DNA from: Loigolactobacillus coryniformis subsp. coryniformis KCTC 3167 = DSM 20001
Lineage (GTDB): Bacteria > Bacillota > Bacilli > Lactobacillales > Lactobacillaceae
Direction: 5' to 3'
DNA length: 64,000 nt
NCBI RefSeq assembly: GCF_002706425.1
Contig: NZ_CP017713.1
Location: 806,001-870,000 of the forward strand
This document shows, one piece after another, positions 45,958 to 55,387 of the stretch. Position numbers and translations under genes: made by a program. The notes below the pieces were generated by a model. The model had not been told where the DNA came from. It ran no database searches and saw nothing but the letters and a program-made list of their open reading frames with translations. Position 1 is the first letter of the stretch. Each line of letters begins with the position of its first letter.

Positions 45958-45972
45958 TTGCAAGCGCTTAGC
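45958..45972. promoter_or_regulatory. cre-like site between pocR and pduA
   Basis: TTGCAAGCGCTTAGC matches the CcpA consensus except at one of the last positions. The 272-bp gap should also contain PocR sites, which I cannot delimit. Confidence 0.4.
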
Positions 45973-46075
45973 CAAAATGTAAGCATTTTTTTGTGGTGCA
46001 AGATATTGTCATTTTAACGTTAGTAATTTTTGGACAACTATCAGAATTCGGCAAGAATGTCGCATTCTTTTTTTT

Positions 46076-46081
46076 TATACT
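46076..46081 (+). promoter_or_regulatory. -10 element of the pduA operon promoter
   Basis: TATACT lies 46 bp before the pduA ATG. No good -35 is found 16-18 bp upstream (AAGAAT there), as expected for a promoter that depends on an activator such as PocR. Confidence 0.45.
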
Positions 46082-46126
46082 GGAGTTTGTAAACAGTTAC
46101 ATAATCCAATTTGAGGAGGAATCATT

Positions 46127-46441
46127 ATGCAACAAGAAGCTTTAGGTTTGATCGAAACACGTGGCTTAGTCGCATCAATTGAAGCGGCTGATGCAATGGT
46201 CAAGGCGGCCAATGTCGAATTGACTGGCCAAGAAAAGATTGGGCAAGGACTCATTACGGTTATGGTCCGTGGTGACGTTGGTGCCGTAAAGGCTGCCGTT
46301 GATGCCGGTGTTGCTGCCGCAGAAAACGTTGGCGAAGTTGTTTCTAATTATGTCATTCCACGTCCACACACAGATGTTGAAAAGATCTTACCAACACCAG
46401 GTGCAGTTGGTGATGGCGATGTCAACGTTGAAAACGATTAG
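46127..46441 (+). CDS. pduA: Microcompartment shell protein PduA (hexameric BMC)
   Basis: The 104-residue single BMC domain has [20 protein letters not shown] at the N-terminus and [17 protein letters not shown], with the PRPH motif before a 20-residue tail. Hexamers tile the shell facets and their pores admit substrates. It is the first gene of the main operon, with SD GAGGAGG. It differs from the PduJ paralogue (54394) mainly in the tail and a few surface positions. Confidence 0.95.
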   Translation: MQQEALGLIETRGLVASIEAADAMVKAANVELTGQEKIGQGLITVMVRGDVGAVKAAVDAGVAAAENVGEVVSNYVIPRPHTDVEKILPTPGAVGDGDVNVEND

Positions 46442-46450
46442 TGAGCTATT

Positions 46451-47245
46451 ATGAAAGATGAATCGGAAATTATTGACCGCGTGATGGCGCGAATCTTGGC
46501 TAACAAGCCAACCGCTGAAGCGGAAAGTGAGGTCAACAGTTTGGCAACAGAAGGTAAGGCACTAACTGAGTTTGTTGGTACTGCACCGATCGGCGATACG
46601 ATCGGTTTGGTGATTGCAAATGTTGATGCTGATCTAGCTGCAAAAATGGGCTTAGATCAAAAGTATCGTTCAATTGGCGTTGTTTCTGCGCGGACCGGTG
46701 CTAGTCCCCAAGTGATGGCAGTTGATGAAGCTGTTAAGGCAACGAACACGGAAGTTGTTTCCGTGGAAATGCCACGTGATACGAAGACAGGTGCTGGTCA
46801 TGGTTCCTTGATCACGATCGGCGGCGAAGACGTCTCGGATGTACGGCGGGCCGTTGAAGTCGCTTTAGCAGCAACACCAAAAATGTTTGGCGATATTTAC
46901 GCTAACGATGCTGGTGACATTGAAATGCAATATACTGCACGGGCAAGTTACGCTTGTAACAAAGCTTTCGGTGCACCGATCGGCCGTGCTTACGGCTTGG
47001 TCTGCGGCGCACCTGCAGGTATTGGCGTTATTATGGCCGACACCGCGGTAAAAGCGGCCAATGTTGATATTATTTCTTATGCCTCACCAAGCAAAGGAAC
47101 TAGCCTTTCCAATGAAGCGATGATCCACATTAGTGGTGATTCTGGTGCTGTTCGTCAAGCAGTGATCGCGGCACGTGAAATTGGCATCAAATTGTTGAGC
47201 ACAATGGGTGCTGAACCTAAAAATCAGCATCCCTCATATATTTAA
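46451..47245 (+). CDS. pduB: Microcompartment shell protein PduB, long form (tandem BMC trimer)
   Basis: In this 264-residue protein an N-terminal amphipathic extension (MKDESEIIDRVMARIL, residues 1-16, plus linker to about 37) precedes two BMC repeats (VGTAPIGDTIGLVIANVD; FGAPIGRAYGLVCGAP). In Salmonella PduB the N-terminal extension ties the shell to the enzyme core. The gene starts 9 bp after pduA. A shorter paralogue follows. Confidence 0.95.
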   Translation: MKDESEIIDRVMARILANKPTAEAESEVNSLATEGKALTEFVGTAPIGDTIGLVIANVDADLAAKMGLDQKYRSIGVVSARTGASPQVMAVDEAVKATNTEVVSVEMPRDTKTGAGHGSLITIGGEDVSDVRRAVEVALAATPKMFGDIYANDAGDIEMQYTARASYACNKAFGAPIGRAYGLVCGAPAGIGVIMADTAVKAANVDIISYASPSKGTSLSNEAMIHISGDSGAVRQAVIAAREIGIKLLSTMGAEPKNQHPSYI

Positions 47246-47276
47246 CTGAATTAGGCGTTTAAAAGGGCATTATTTT

Positions 47277-47389
47277 AGGACCATATTTCTTGCGGTACAA
47301 ACTTTACCACAAGAATAGATACCGTCCGTAACATCAAAGTTGATTAACATTTTTGGTTGATCAACTACCCTAATCGTGAAGTAGGAGGT
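47277..47389 (+). repeat. Structured intergenic repeat between the two pduB genes
   Basis: TTTCTTGCGGTA pairs with TACCACAAGAA, followed by ACCGTCCGTAACATCAA, a second hairpin AGTTGAT/ATCAACT and a tail CGTGAAGTAGGAGG that is the SD of the second pduB. Stem bases differ from other copies but stay paired. Confidence 0.7.
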
Positions 47390-47395
47390 GGCAAT

Positions 47396-48115
47396 TTGAA
47401 TAATCTTGATCAATTAGCGGATAACAAGTTAACTGAGTATGTTGGTAAAGCACCGATCGGTGACACAATCGGCTTAGTCATTGCCAACGTAGATCAACAG
47501 ATTCTGGATAATTTGCATTTAGATAAGAAATATCATTCATTAGGTATTTTAGGCGCACGGACTGGTGCTGGTCCCCATATTATGGCGGCTGATACTGCGG
47601 TCAAAGCGACTAATACTGAAGTTGTCGATATTGAATTACCTCGTGATACTAAAGGTGGCGGTGGTCATGGTTCCTTGATCATCTTCGGTGGTGACGATGT
47701 TTCAGATGTCCGTCAGGCGGTTAGTATCGCTTTAGAAGACGTTAAACGGACTTTCGGCGATGTTTATAGCACCGATGCTGGTCATTTGGAATTCCAATAC
47801 ACGGCGCGGGCAAGCCAAGCGGTGCATAAAGCTTTTGGTGCACCATTAGGCAAGGCCTATGGCTTAGTTTGTGGCACGCCAGCTGCGATCGGTGTTGTGA
47901 TGGCTGATGTTGCAGTCAAAACAGCAGCAGTTGAAGTTTTGTCTGTTGCTTCACCAGCGCATGGCACTAGTGTTTCTAACGAAGCAATGGTCCACATTAC
48001 CGGTGATTCTGGTGCCGTTCGTCAGGCTGTTATCTCAGCCCGTGAAGTCGGTAAAGTATTATTAGGTAATTTAAGTGGTACTGAACCTAAAAATGAATTT
48101 CCATCATATATTTAA
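47396..48115 (+). CDS. Second PduB-type shell protein, short form lacking the N-terminal extension
   Basis: The 239-residue protein aligns with PduB throughout both BMC repeats (KLTEYVGKAPIGDTIGLVIA; FGAPLGKAYGLVCGTPA; EPKNEFPSYI at the end) but begins near residue 28 of the long form. It therefore resembles the Salmonella PduB' product made from an internal start. The TTG at 47396 has AGGAGG seven bases upstream. Many substitutions separate the two genes, so the duplication is not recent. Confidence 0.88.
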   Translation: MNNLDQLADNKLTEYVGKAPIGDTIGLVIANVDQQILDNLHLDKKYHSLGILGARTGAGPHIMAADTAVKATNTEVVDIELPRDTKGGGGHGSLIIFGGDDVSDVRQAVSIALEDVKRTFGDVYSTDAGHLEFQYTARASQAVHKAFGAPLGKAYGLVCGTPAAIGVVMADVAVKTAAVEVLSVASPAHGTSVSNEAMVHITGDSGAVRQAVISAREVGKVLLGNLSGTEPKNEFPSYI

Positions 48116-48239
48116 GCGTTGGACAACAAGCCGGGTTGAGTTTCTTGTTGCATGGGGTGTCGCAAGGGAATTAACTAGCTTGTAAATACGATTTTGCCCA
48201 AGCAAAATCTATCCTAGTTATTAGAAGGAGGAAGCATAC

Positions 48240-49916
48240 TTGAAACGTCAAAAAAGATTTGAGGAATTAGAGAAGCGGCCAATTCATCTTGACGGATTTG
48301 TAAAGGAATGGCCTGAAGAAGGTTTCATCGCGATGATGGGGCCTAATGATCCTAAGCCATCGATCAAAATTGAAAACGGTGTTGTCACTGAATTAGATGG
48401 CAAGAAACGCGCTGATTTTGATTTGATCGATTCATATATTGCGGAATATGGGATCAATTTGGATCGTGCCGAAGAAGTTATTCAAATGGATTCCGTTAAG
48501 ATCGCCAACATGCTTTGTGATCCGAATGTTAGCCGTCAAGAAGTCATTGATATTACAACTGCCTGCACACCATCTAAATTGGAAGAGATCATCAGTAAAT
48601 TGAACTTTGCTGAAATGATCATGGCAGCTCAGAAGATGCGTCCACGGCGGACACCAGCAACGCAAGGCCATGTTACCAATATTCGTGATAACCCAGCCCA
48701 GATCGCTGCCGATGCTGCTGATGCCGCATTGCGTGGGTTCCCTGAAGAAGAAACAACCACTGCGATCGCACGTTATGCACCATTAAATGCGATCGCGATC
48801 ACAACTGGTGCCCAATCAGCACGGCCAGGTGTTTTGACGCAATGCTCAGTTGAAGAAGCAGCCGAATTAAGTCTAGGTATGCGTGGTTTTACTGCCTATG
48901 CCGAAACGATCTCTGTTTATGGGACTGAACCAGTCTTTACCGATGGTGACGATACACCTTGGTCTAAAGGATTTTTAGCTTCTTGCTACGCGTCACGTGG
49001 ATTGAAGATGCGCTTTACTTCTGGCTCTGGTTCTGAAGTTATGATGGGCTACGCCGAAGGTAAATCAATGTTGTACCTTGAATGCCGTTGTATCTTGATC
49101 ACCAAAGCATCTGGTGTCCAAGGTTTACAAAATGGTGGTGTTAGCTGTATCGGTATCCCTGGTGCCGTACCATCAGGTATTCGTTCAGTACTTGGTGAAA
49201 ACTTGATCTGTATGATGGTCGATCTAGAATGTGCTTCGGCTAACGATCAGGCCTTCAGTCATTCCGATATGCGGCGGACTGAACGGATGATCGGTCAGTT
49301 TATCGCTGGGACAGATTATATTTCTTCCGGTTATTCATCGACACCTAACTACGATAACGTTTTTGCCGGTTCTAACGCTGATGCGCATGATTATGATGAT
49401 TATTATGTTTGGGAACGTGATCTAGCTGTCAATGGTGGCTTACATCCGGTTCAAGAAGATGACATCATCAAGGCACGTAATTATGCTGCTAAGTCTGTTC
49501 AAGCAGTCTTTGAAGATCTTGGCTTACCAGCGATCAAGGATGAAGAAGTTGAAGCAGCAACTTATGCCGATACTTCCAAAGACATGCCTGATCGTGATAT
49601 GGTCGCCGATATGAAAGGCGCACAAGATATTCTTGATCGTGGCGTTACCGGTGTTGATATTGTTAAAGCATTAAACAATCATGGCTTTACTGACGTTGCT
49701 AATGCCTATTTGAACTTACTGCGTCAACGTTTAGCTGGTGATTTCTTGCAGACTTCTGCTATTTTTGATGAGAACTGGAACGTTATTTCCGCCATCAACA
49801 ATGCTAATGATTACAAAGGTCCTGGCACTGGCTACCGTCTCTGGGAAGATAAGAAAGAATGGGATCGGATCAAGGATCTACCATTCGCTATCGATGGCAA
49901 AAATGCTAAATTGTAA
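48240..49916 (+). CDS. pduC: B12-dependent propanediol/glycerol dehydratase, large subunit
   Basis: The 558-residue protein is full length. It follows diol dehydratase alpha subunits from KRFEELEKRPIHLDGFVKEW at the start through TQCSVEEAAELSLGMRGFT and SGSGSEVMMGYAEGKSMLYL. With PduD and PduE and adenosylcobalamin it turns 1,2-propanediol into propanal and glycerol into 3-hydroxypropanal. It starts with TTG after AAGGAGGAAG. Confidence 0.97.
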   Translation: MKRQKRFEELEKRPIHLDGFVKEWPEEGFIAMMGPNDPKPSIKIENGVVTELDGKKRADFDLIDSYIAEYGINLDRAEEVIQMDSVKIANMLCDPNVSRQEVIDITTACTPSKLEEIISKLNFAEMIMAAQKMRPRRTPATQGHVTNIRDNPAQIAADAADAALRGFPEEETTTAIARYAPLNAIAITTGAQSARPGVLTQCSVEEAAELSLGMRGFTAYAETISVYGTEPVFTDGDDTPWSKGFLASCYASRGLKMRFTSGSGSEVMMGYAEGKSMLYLECRCILITKASGVQGLQNGGVSCIGIPGAVPSGIRSVLGENLICMMVDLECASANDQAFSHSDMRRTERMIGQFIAGTDYISSGYSSTPNYDNVFAGSNADAHDYDDYYVWERDLAVNGGLHPVQEDDIIKARNYAAKSVQAVFEDLGLPAIKDEEVEAATYADTSKDMPDRDMVADMKGAQDILDRGVTGVDIVKALNNHGFTDVANAYLNLLRQRLAGDFLQTSAIFDENWNVISAINNANDYKGPGTGYRLWEDKKEWDRIKDLPFAIDGKNAKL

Positions 49917-50009
49917 TCACTTATTGCGTGTTGCGTAATTAAGTATTGTTAACGAAAACAGACCGCTATTGGTCTTAAATCTAACCTACTTTTTAAAGGA
50001 GGAAATAAC

Positions 50010-50714
50010 ATGGCAGAAATTGATGAGTCATTACTGCGTGCCATCGTCAAAGAAGTTTTGCAGGAAGTAAATACAAACGAAACTAAAATTGATTTCAGCG
50101 ATAAAAATGCTAGTGGCGCAGCGACAGCTGTTGCCGCAAAGCCTGAAGCAACTGATGCACCTAAACAACTTTCTTGGTTTAAACATATTGGCGTTGCTAA
50201 ACCAGGGACTTCTAAGGACGAAGTTGTCATTGGGGTCGAACCTGGTTTTGCCGAACATTTGACCCATACATTGACTGGTTTGGATCACAAAGAAGTGCTC
50301 CGCCAAGTCATTGCTGGGATCGAAGAAGAAGGATTGCATGCACGGGTCGTTAAAGTTTATCGGACAGCCGATGTTTCATTCGGTGGGGTTGAAGCCGATC
50401 ATTTATCTGGCTCTGGAATTGGGATCTCGATTCAGTCTAAAGGGACAACAATCATTCACCAAGTTGATCAAGAACCATTATCTAACTTGGAATTGTTCCC
50501 TCAGGCACCAGTTATTGATCTACCAACTTACCGGGCCATCGGTAAGAATGCTGCTAAGTATGCTAAGGGTGAATCACCAGTACCAGTACCAACGGTCAAC
50601 GACCAAATGGCACGGGTGCAATACCAAGCACTTTCCGCATTAATGCATATTCGGGAAACCAAGTATGTTGTAATTGGTAAACCAGCTGATGAAATTCAAG
50701 TAACGTTTGATTAG
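50010..50714 (+). CDS. pduD: Propanediol/glycerol dehydratase, medium subunit
   Basis: The N-terminal helix [20 protein letters not shown] (residues 1-20) of this 234-residue protein has the form of a microcompartment encapsulation peptide. The core begins near residue 60 ([20 protein letters not shown]) and includes [19 protein letters not shown]. PduD brings the dehydratase into the shell. SD AAAGGAGG. Confidence 0.96.
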   Translation: MAEIDESLLRAIVKEVLQEVNTNETKIDFSDKNASGAATAVAAKPEATDAPKQLSWFKHIGVAKPGTSKDEVVIGVEPGFAEHLTHTLTGLDHKEVLRQVIAGIEEEGLHARVVKVYRTADVSFGGVEADHLSGSGIGISIQSKGTTIIHQVDQEPLSNLELFPQAPVIDLPTYRAIGKNAAKYAKGESPVPVPTVNDQMARVQYQALSALMHIRETKYVVIGKPADEIQVTFD

Positions 50715-50726
50715 GAGGCGTTAAAA

Positions 50727-51254
50727 GTGGCAGAAATGGATGAATTAGTCAAAAAAATCATGGCTCAAATGCAGCAGCAAAATGATGCGCCAACTGCGCA
50801 ATCAACGACTACTGCAAGTGCCCCAACCGCACCTACAAAAGAATTAGATGCATCAGATTATCCATTATTTTCCAAACATCCCGATTTGATCAAATCACCA
50901 AGTGGTAAAGGCTTAGATGAAATCACTTTGGATAACGTCATGAAGGACAACGTTAAGGCTGATGATCTGCGAATCACAAAAGAAACCTTGCAGTATCAAG
51001 GTGAAATTGCTAAAAACGCTGGTCGCCCAGCCATTCAGAAAAACTTTGCTCGGGCTGCAGAATTAACGGCTATTCCCGATGAAAAAATTTTAGCAATGTA
51101 TGGTGCATTACGGCCATATCGTTCTTCTAAACAAGATCTGGAAGATATTGCTAAAGAATTGGAAACTAAGTATAACGCACCAATTTGCGCAGCTTGGTTC
51201 CGTGAAGCAGCCACTAATTATGAAGGTCGTAAGAAGTTAAAAGGCGACAACTAG
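50727..51254 (+). CDS. pduE: Propanediol/glycerol dehydratase, small subunit
   Basis: The 175-residue protein has N-terminal MAEMDELVKKIMAQMQ followed by a flexible Ala/Thr linker (about 20-45), then the conserved DYPLFSKHPDLIKSPSGK and ITKETLQYQGEIAKNAGRPA. GTG start after GGAGGCG, 12 bp behind pduD. Confidence 0.96.
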   Translation: MAEMDELVKKIMAQMQQQNDAPTAQSTTTASAPTAPTKELDASDYPLFSKHPDLIKSPSGKGLDEITLDNVMKDNVKADDLRITKETLQYQGEIAKNAGRPAIQKNFARAAELTAIPDEKILAMYGALRPYRSSKQDLEDIAKELETKYNAPICAAWFREAATNYEGRKKLKGDN

Positions 51255-51407
51255 TTGTTGCCAGAATAAGATTTCTGTATGGTGTTTTGTTTTTGCGCTA
51301 GGAGCGTTCACCGCTAATTTAGTGAAGGATCTTGGTTATAAAACCAAGCAGATCAGTATAGAAATTGAATTCAAATTCTGAATAACTATTGGTAGGGAGG
51401 AGCTCTC

Positions 51408-53240
51408 ATGGAAAAAGTAATTGGTGTCGATATCGGGAACTCATCAACTGAAGTTGCTTTAGCCAACGTTGATACAGATGGTTCAGTTGACTTCATTGCT
51501 TCCGATATTGCTGAAACGACTGGGATCAAAGGCACATTGCGTAATCTGATCGGTATTCGCAAGGCGTTAAATGGCGTTTTGCATAAAGCTGATCTAGATA
51601 TTGCCGATGTGGATCTAATTCGGGTCAATGAGGCGACGCCGGTAATTGGTGATGTGGCGATGGAAACCATCACAGAAACAATTATTACTGAATCAACCAT
51701 GATTGGACATAATCCGCGGACACCTGGTGGTCTAGGTCTAGGTATTGGGTATACGGTCAACATCGTTGATTTGATCAAACAAACGGATAAAGAACGCAGT
51801 TACATTGTCTTGATCCCACGTAGTGTTGATTTTGCTGACGCTGCTAAATTGATCAATATGTATATCGGTTGCGGTTATAAAGTTACCGCAGCGGTCATGC
51901 AAGGCGATGATGGCGTTTTAGTCGATAATCGTTTGGATACTAAGATTCCAATTGTTGATGAAGTTGCTTTTCTGGATAAGGTACCAGTCGATATGTTGGC
52001 AGCTGTCGAAGTTGCTGAGCAAGGACGGGTGATTTCTGAGTTATCGAATCCTTACGGGATCGCCACTGTTTTTGGATTGAATTCTGAGGAAACGAAGAAT
52101 ATCGTACCTGTTGCCCGGGCCTTGATCGGCAACCGTTCAGCGGTTGTGATCAAGACGCCTAAAGGTGACGTCAAGGCACGAGTCATTCCGGCAGGCACAT
52201 TAACGATCCATGGTGATAATGGCCGGACGGAAAAGGTTGGCATCTCTGATGGTGCCGATAAGATCATGAAGGTCATCTCCAGCTTTAAGACGATCGATGA
52301 TGTGACCGGTGAACCTGGAACCAATATTGGCGGTATGCTGGAACGTGTTCGCCAAACGATGGCCGAACTTACTGGCAAGCAGCTTAATGAGATCGCCATT
52401 CAAGATCTGTTAGGGGTCAATACCTCAGTACCGATCAATGTCAAAGGCGGTCTAGCAGGTGAGTTCTCGATGGAACAGGCCGTGGGGATCGCTTCTATGG
52501 TCAAGTCTGACCGGCTGCAAATGTCGCGGATCGCTAAGGAAATCGAGAAGGAACTCAACGTCAAGGTTGATATTGGTGGTGCCGAAGCCGAGGCCGCAAT
52601 TCTCGGTGCGCTGACCACACCAGGGACAACAAAACCGATTGCTATTTTAGATCTAGGGGCCGGCTCGACCGATGCCTCGATCATCAATAAGGAGAATAAA
52701 ATCGTTGCGATCCATTTAGCCGGTGCTGGCGACATGGTTAGCATGATCATTAATTCTGAACTCGGTTTAGATGATCCTTATTTGGCTGAAGATATCAAAC
52801 GCTATCCGTTAGCCAAGGTTGAAAATTTATTCCAGCTGCGGCATGAGGATGGTTCGGTACAGTTCTTTGAAAAGGCATTACCGGCTGATATTTTTGCTAA
52901 AACGGTGGTGGTTAAGCCAACCGGTTATGAACCAATTCCAGGTGAGCTTTCGATCGAAAAGATTCGTATCGTTCGGCGTACTGCGAAGAAACGGGTTTTT
53001 GTTGCCAATGCGATCCGTGCCTTACAGCATGTTAGTCCTACTGGCAACATTCGTGATATTCCATTTGTGGTTATTGTTGGTGGCTCGGCACTTGACTTCG
53101 AGATTCCACAATTAGTCACAGATGAATTGTCTCATTATAATTTAGTTGCTGGTCGCGGTAATGTACGTTCGGTTGAAGGGCCACGGAATGCCGTTGCCAC
53201 TGGATTGATCTTACGTTATGCCAATGAGGTAAGGAGGTAA
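51408..53240 (+). CDS. pduG: Diol dehydratase reactivase, large (ATPase) subunit
   Basis: The 610-residue actin-like ATPase has the phosphate loop VIGVDIGNSSTEVALA (about 4-19), a second AILDLGAGSTDASII (about 406-420) and the C-terminal VIVGGSALDFEIP. It exchanges damaged cobalamin out of the dehydratase using ATP. SD GGGAGGAG. A 150-bp gap with a CTTGGTTAT/AACCAAG hairpin separates it from pduE. Confidence 0.96.
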   Translation: MEKVIGVDIGNSSTEVALANVDTDGSVDFIASDIAETTGIKGTLRNLIGIRKALNGVLHKADLDIADVDLIRVNEATPVIGDVAMETITETIITESTMIGHNPRTPGGLGLGIGYTVNIVDLIKQTDKERSYIVLIPRSVDFADAAKLINMYIGCGYKVTAAVMQGDDGVLVDNRLDTKIPIVDEVAFLDKVPVDMLAAVEVAEQGRVISELSNPYGIATVFGLNSEETKNIVPVARALIGNRSAVVIKTPKGDVKARVIPAGTLTIHGDNGRTEKVGISDGADKIMKVISSFKTIDDVTGEPGTNIGGMLERVRQTMAELTGKQLNEIAIQDLLGVNTSVPINVKGGLAGEFSMEQAVGIASMVKSDRLQMSRIAKEIEKELNVKVDIGGAEAEAAILGALTTPGTTKPIAILDLGAGSTDASIINKENKIVAIHLAGAGDMVSMIINSELGLDDPYLAEDIKRYPLAKVENLFQLRHEDGSVQFFEKALPADIFAKTVVVKPTGYEPIPGELSIEKIRIVRRTAKKRVFVANAIRALQHVSPTGNIRDIPFVVIVGGSALDFEIPQLVTDELSHYNLVAGRGNVRSVEGPRNAVATGLILRYANEVRR

Positions 53241-53244
53241 GCGG

Positions 53245-53583
53245 ATGGCAGTTAAACCTGTGATCGTAATCGCGAGTGGTACTGATGATCAACGCTTGCA
53301 GCCGCTACTTTATGGGATCGAGGAAGAACAAATTCCGTATGTATTGCGACCTATGGATGTTAGTGGGTCGTTAGCCCATATCGCCCATGAAGCAGCGATC
53401 GCCTCACCATTGTCGGTAGGCATTGCCTATGATCGGCAACAGATCGTTGTTCACTACAAGAATTTACCAGAGGCTGAACCGTTGTTTACAGAAACTTGGG
53501 GCAACGATCATAAGCTACGTGCGCTCGGTGCTGACGCTGCACGTCTGGTCAAAGGTGTGCCATTTAAGAAAATTGAGTTATGA
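53245..53583 (+). CDS. pduH: Diol dehydratase reactivase, small subunit
   Basis: The 112-residue protein with PVIVIASGTDDQRLQPLLYG and a C-terminal LRALGADAARLVKGVPF fits PduH/DdrB. It resembles the beta subunit of the dehydratase and swaps with it during reactivation. It begins 4 bp after pduG, whose end carries the AAGGAGG SD. Confidence 0.93.
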   Translation: MAVKPVIVIASGTDDQRLQPLLYGIEEEQIPYVLRPMDVSGSLAHIAHEAAIASPLSVGIAYDRQQIVVHYKNLPEAEPLFTETWGNDHKLRALGADAARLVKGVPFKKIEL

Positions 53584-53745
53584 TTTTCAACTAAAGTGGT
53601 ACAGCATCCGTAACATTAAATGCGGACAAACGTATTTTAGTGTTAGTTAGTTTAGCGAAAACGTGGTTGAAACAGCAGGTTACGGAATATACGCAATCTG
53701 GGCGCTTTTTCAACCCGCACTATTTTGTGAAGGGGGGAACCGGAA

Positions 53746-54324
53746 ATGAATGATGCACTTGGCATGGTCGAGGTTATTGGATATGCCTGTGCCGTTAGCG
53801 TGGCCGATACGATGGTCAAAACTGCTGCCGTTGATATTCAAGGTTTGCAGCGTGCTAAAGGTTCCGGCTGGCTCACCATCAAAGTTACTGGTTCAGTTGC
53901 AGCGGTCGAAGCCAGTGTTAATGCTGGTAAGGCACAAGCACAACGAGATCACCTCTATGTAACTTCGAAGGTGATTCCACGCTTAGGCACTGGTTTAGGC
54001 CCAACCTTTTTACCGCAACCTAAACCAAAGCCCCAACCGCCAGTAACGCCGGAACCAAAGACTACAAGCAAGGTGGCGCCAGTGAGTGCTGCGGCTAGTG
54101 CAGCTGACTCAGCAGCGACTTCGGTCTCAGCTTCTGCGATAAGCGAAGCTGCAGCGGTTAGTCATGCGTCTAAGCCGACGACCGAGCCAACACCGGCGAC
54201 TCATTACACTTGTAATTTATGTAAAGATCCTGCTTGTCCACGTAAAAAAGGCGAGCCGCGCGCTTCTTGTATTCATTTTAATGAAGTTGAAGCTGAGCAA
54301 AATAAATCATCACACAAAAAATAA
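53746..54324 (+). CDS. pduK: Microcompartment shell protein PduK with Cys-rich tail
   Basis: In this 192-residue protein a BMC domain (residues 1-88; ALGMVEVIGYACAVSVADTM) is followed by a Pro- and Ala/Ser-rich linker (about 89-155) and a tail with C-x2-C-x4-C-x10-C (CNLCKDPACP...SC), suited to a metal or Fe-S cluster. SD AGGGGGG. The intergenic gap before it (53584-53745) shows only faint traces of the repeat family. Confidence 0.92.
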   Translation: MNDALGMVEVIGYACAVSVADTMVKTAAVDIQGLQRAKGSGWLTIKVTGSVAAVEASVNAGKAQAQRDHLYVTSKVIPRLGTGLGPTFLPQPKPKPQPPVTPEPKTTSKVAPVSAAASAADSAATSVSASAISEAAAVSHASKPTTEPTPATHYTCNLCKDPACPRKKGEPRASCIHFNEVEAEQNKSSHKK

Positions 54325-54393
54325 TCTGTTTATAAAGCTGCCGTTAAAGGCTTGATAACAGGTATTTAAACAATAATCAGGAGGTTGTTATTT

Positions 54394-54675
54394 ATGAACA
54401 ACGCATTAGGTATGGTAGAAACAAAAGGTTTAGTCGCAGCAATCGAAGCAGCAGATGCTATGGTCAAAGCAGCTAATGTTAGCTTAACTGGTTACGAACG
54501 TATCGGTTCAGGTTTAGTTACAGTTATGGTTCGTGGTGATGTTGGTGCCGTTAAAGCTGCTGTTGATGCCGGTACTTCTTCCGCTGAACAAGTTGGCGAT
54601 GTTTACGCTTCATACGTCATTCCTCGTCCACACAGCGATGTTGAAAAGATTTTACCAAACGGCACAGAAAAATAA
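54394..54675 (+). CDS. pduJ: Microcompartment shell protein PduJ
   Basis: The 93-residue single BMC domain [20 protein letters not shown]...[12 protein letters not shown] is a PduA paralogue. ATG 54394 has AGGAGG nine bases upstream; an in-frame TTG at 54385 touches the SD. The codon usage is strongly biased, as expected for an abundant shell protein. Confidence 0.95.
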   Translation: MNNALGMVETKGLVAAIEAADAMVKAANVSLTGYERIGSGLVTVMVRGDVGAVKAAVDAGTSSAEQVGDVYASYVIPRPHSDVEKILPNGTEK

Positions 54676-54701
54676 TTTTAGATAAAGCGGTGTATTGAAT
54701 T

Positions 54702-55340
54702 ATGAATGAAGAAGAATTACGTAAAGTTATTCGCAGAATTATTAAAGAAGAGTCAGAACCAGGGATTCCGGTGGCGGTTTCTAACCGCCATGTCCACTTA
54801 ACTGAAGCGGATTACAAAGTCCTCTTTCCCCATGAAGAGATTTCACCGCGGAAATGGCTGACCCAACCTAAGGAATATGCAGCTAACCAAGTGGTTACGA
54901 TTGTTGGACCTAATGGTAGCGAGATTCAGCATGTCCGGGTCATGGGGCCTTGCCGCAAGCATTCGCAGGTTGAATTAGCTCGTTCGGATGCACGCAGTCT
55001 CGGCATTACAGTTCCAGTTCGTTTGTCTGGTGAATTAGATGGTACACCATCGATTAAAGTAAAAACTGCCGATGGTGAAGTCACAATTCAAGGTGTGATT
55101 GCTGCAAAACGCCACATTCATATGAGCGATAAAGATGCGGAACGTTTCGGCGTTAAGTATGGTGAAACCGTTGAAGTGGCCATTGAAACTAATGGTCGGC
55201 GGACGATCTATGATGATGTCATTGCGCGGCCTAATCCAGATTTTGTTTTGGAAATGCATATTGACGTTGACGAAGCTAACGCAGCTTGCGTTGGTCCTGA
55301 TACGGTTGGTCACATTATTCCTAAAGACAAACGAATCTAA
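54702..55340 (+). CDS. pduL: Phosphate propanoyltransferase PduL
   Basis: The 212-residue protein has an N-terminal encapsulation-type helix (MNEEELRKVIRRIIKEE) and two PduL domains with zinc-binding histidines in AVSNRHVHLTEAD and AAKRHIHMSDKDA plus EMHIDVDEANA. It converts propionyl-CoA and phosphate to propionyl phosphate, recycling CoA in the compartment and feeding PduW. Confidence 0.96.
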   Translation: MNEEELRKVIRRIIKEESEPGIPVAVSNRHVHLTEADYKVLFPHEEISPRKWLTQPKEYAANQVVTIVGPNGSEIQHVRVMGPCRKHSQVELARSDARSLGITVPVRLSGELDGTPSIKVKTADGEVTIQGVIAAKRHIHMSDKDAERFGVKYGETVEVAIETNGRRTIYDDVIARPNPDFVLEMHIDVDEANAACVGPDTVGHIIPKDKRI

Positions 55341-55387
55341 TTATCAGCAACTTGTGCTACAAAATTAACCACTAGAGGTGTATTCAA

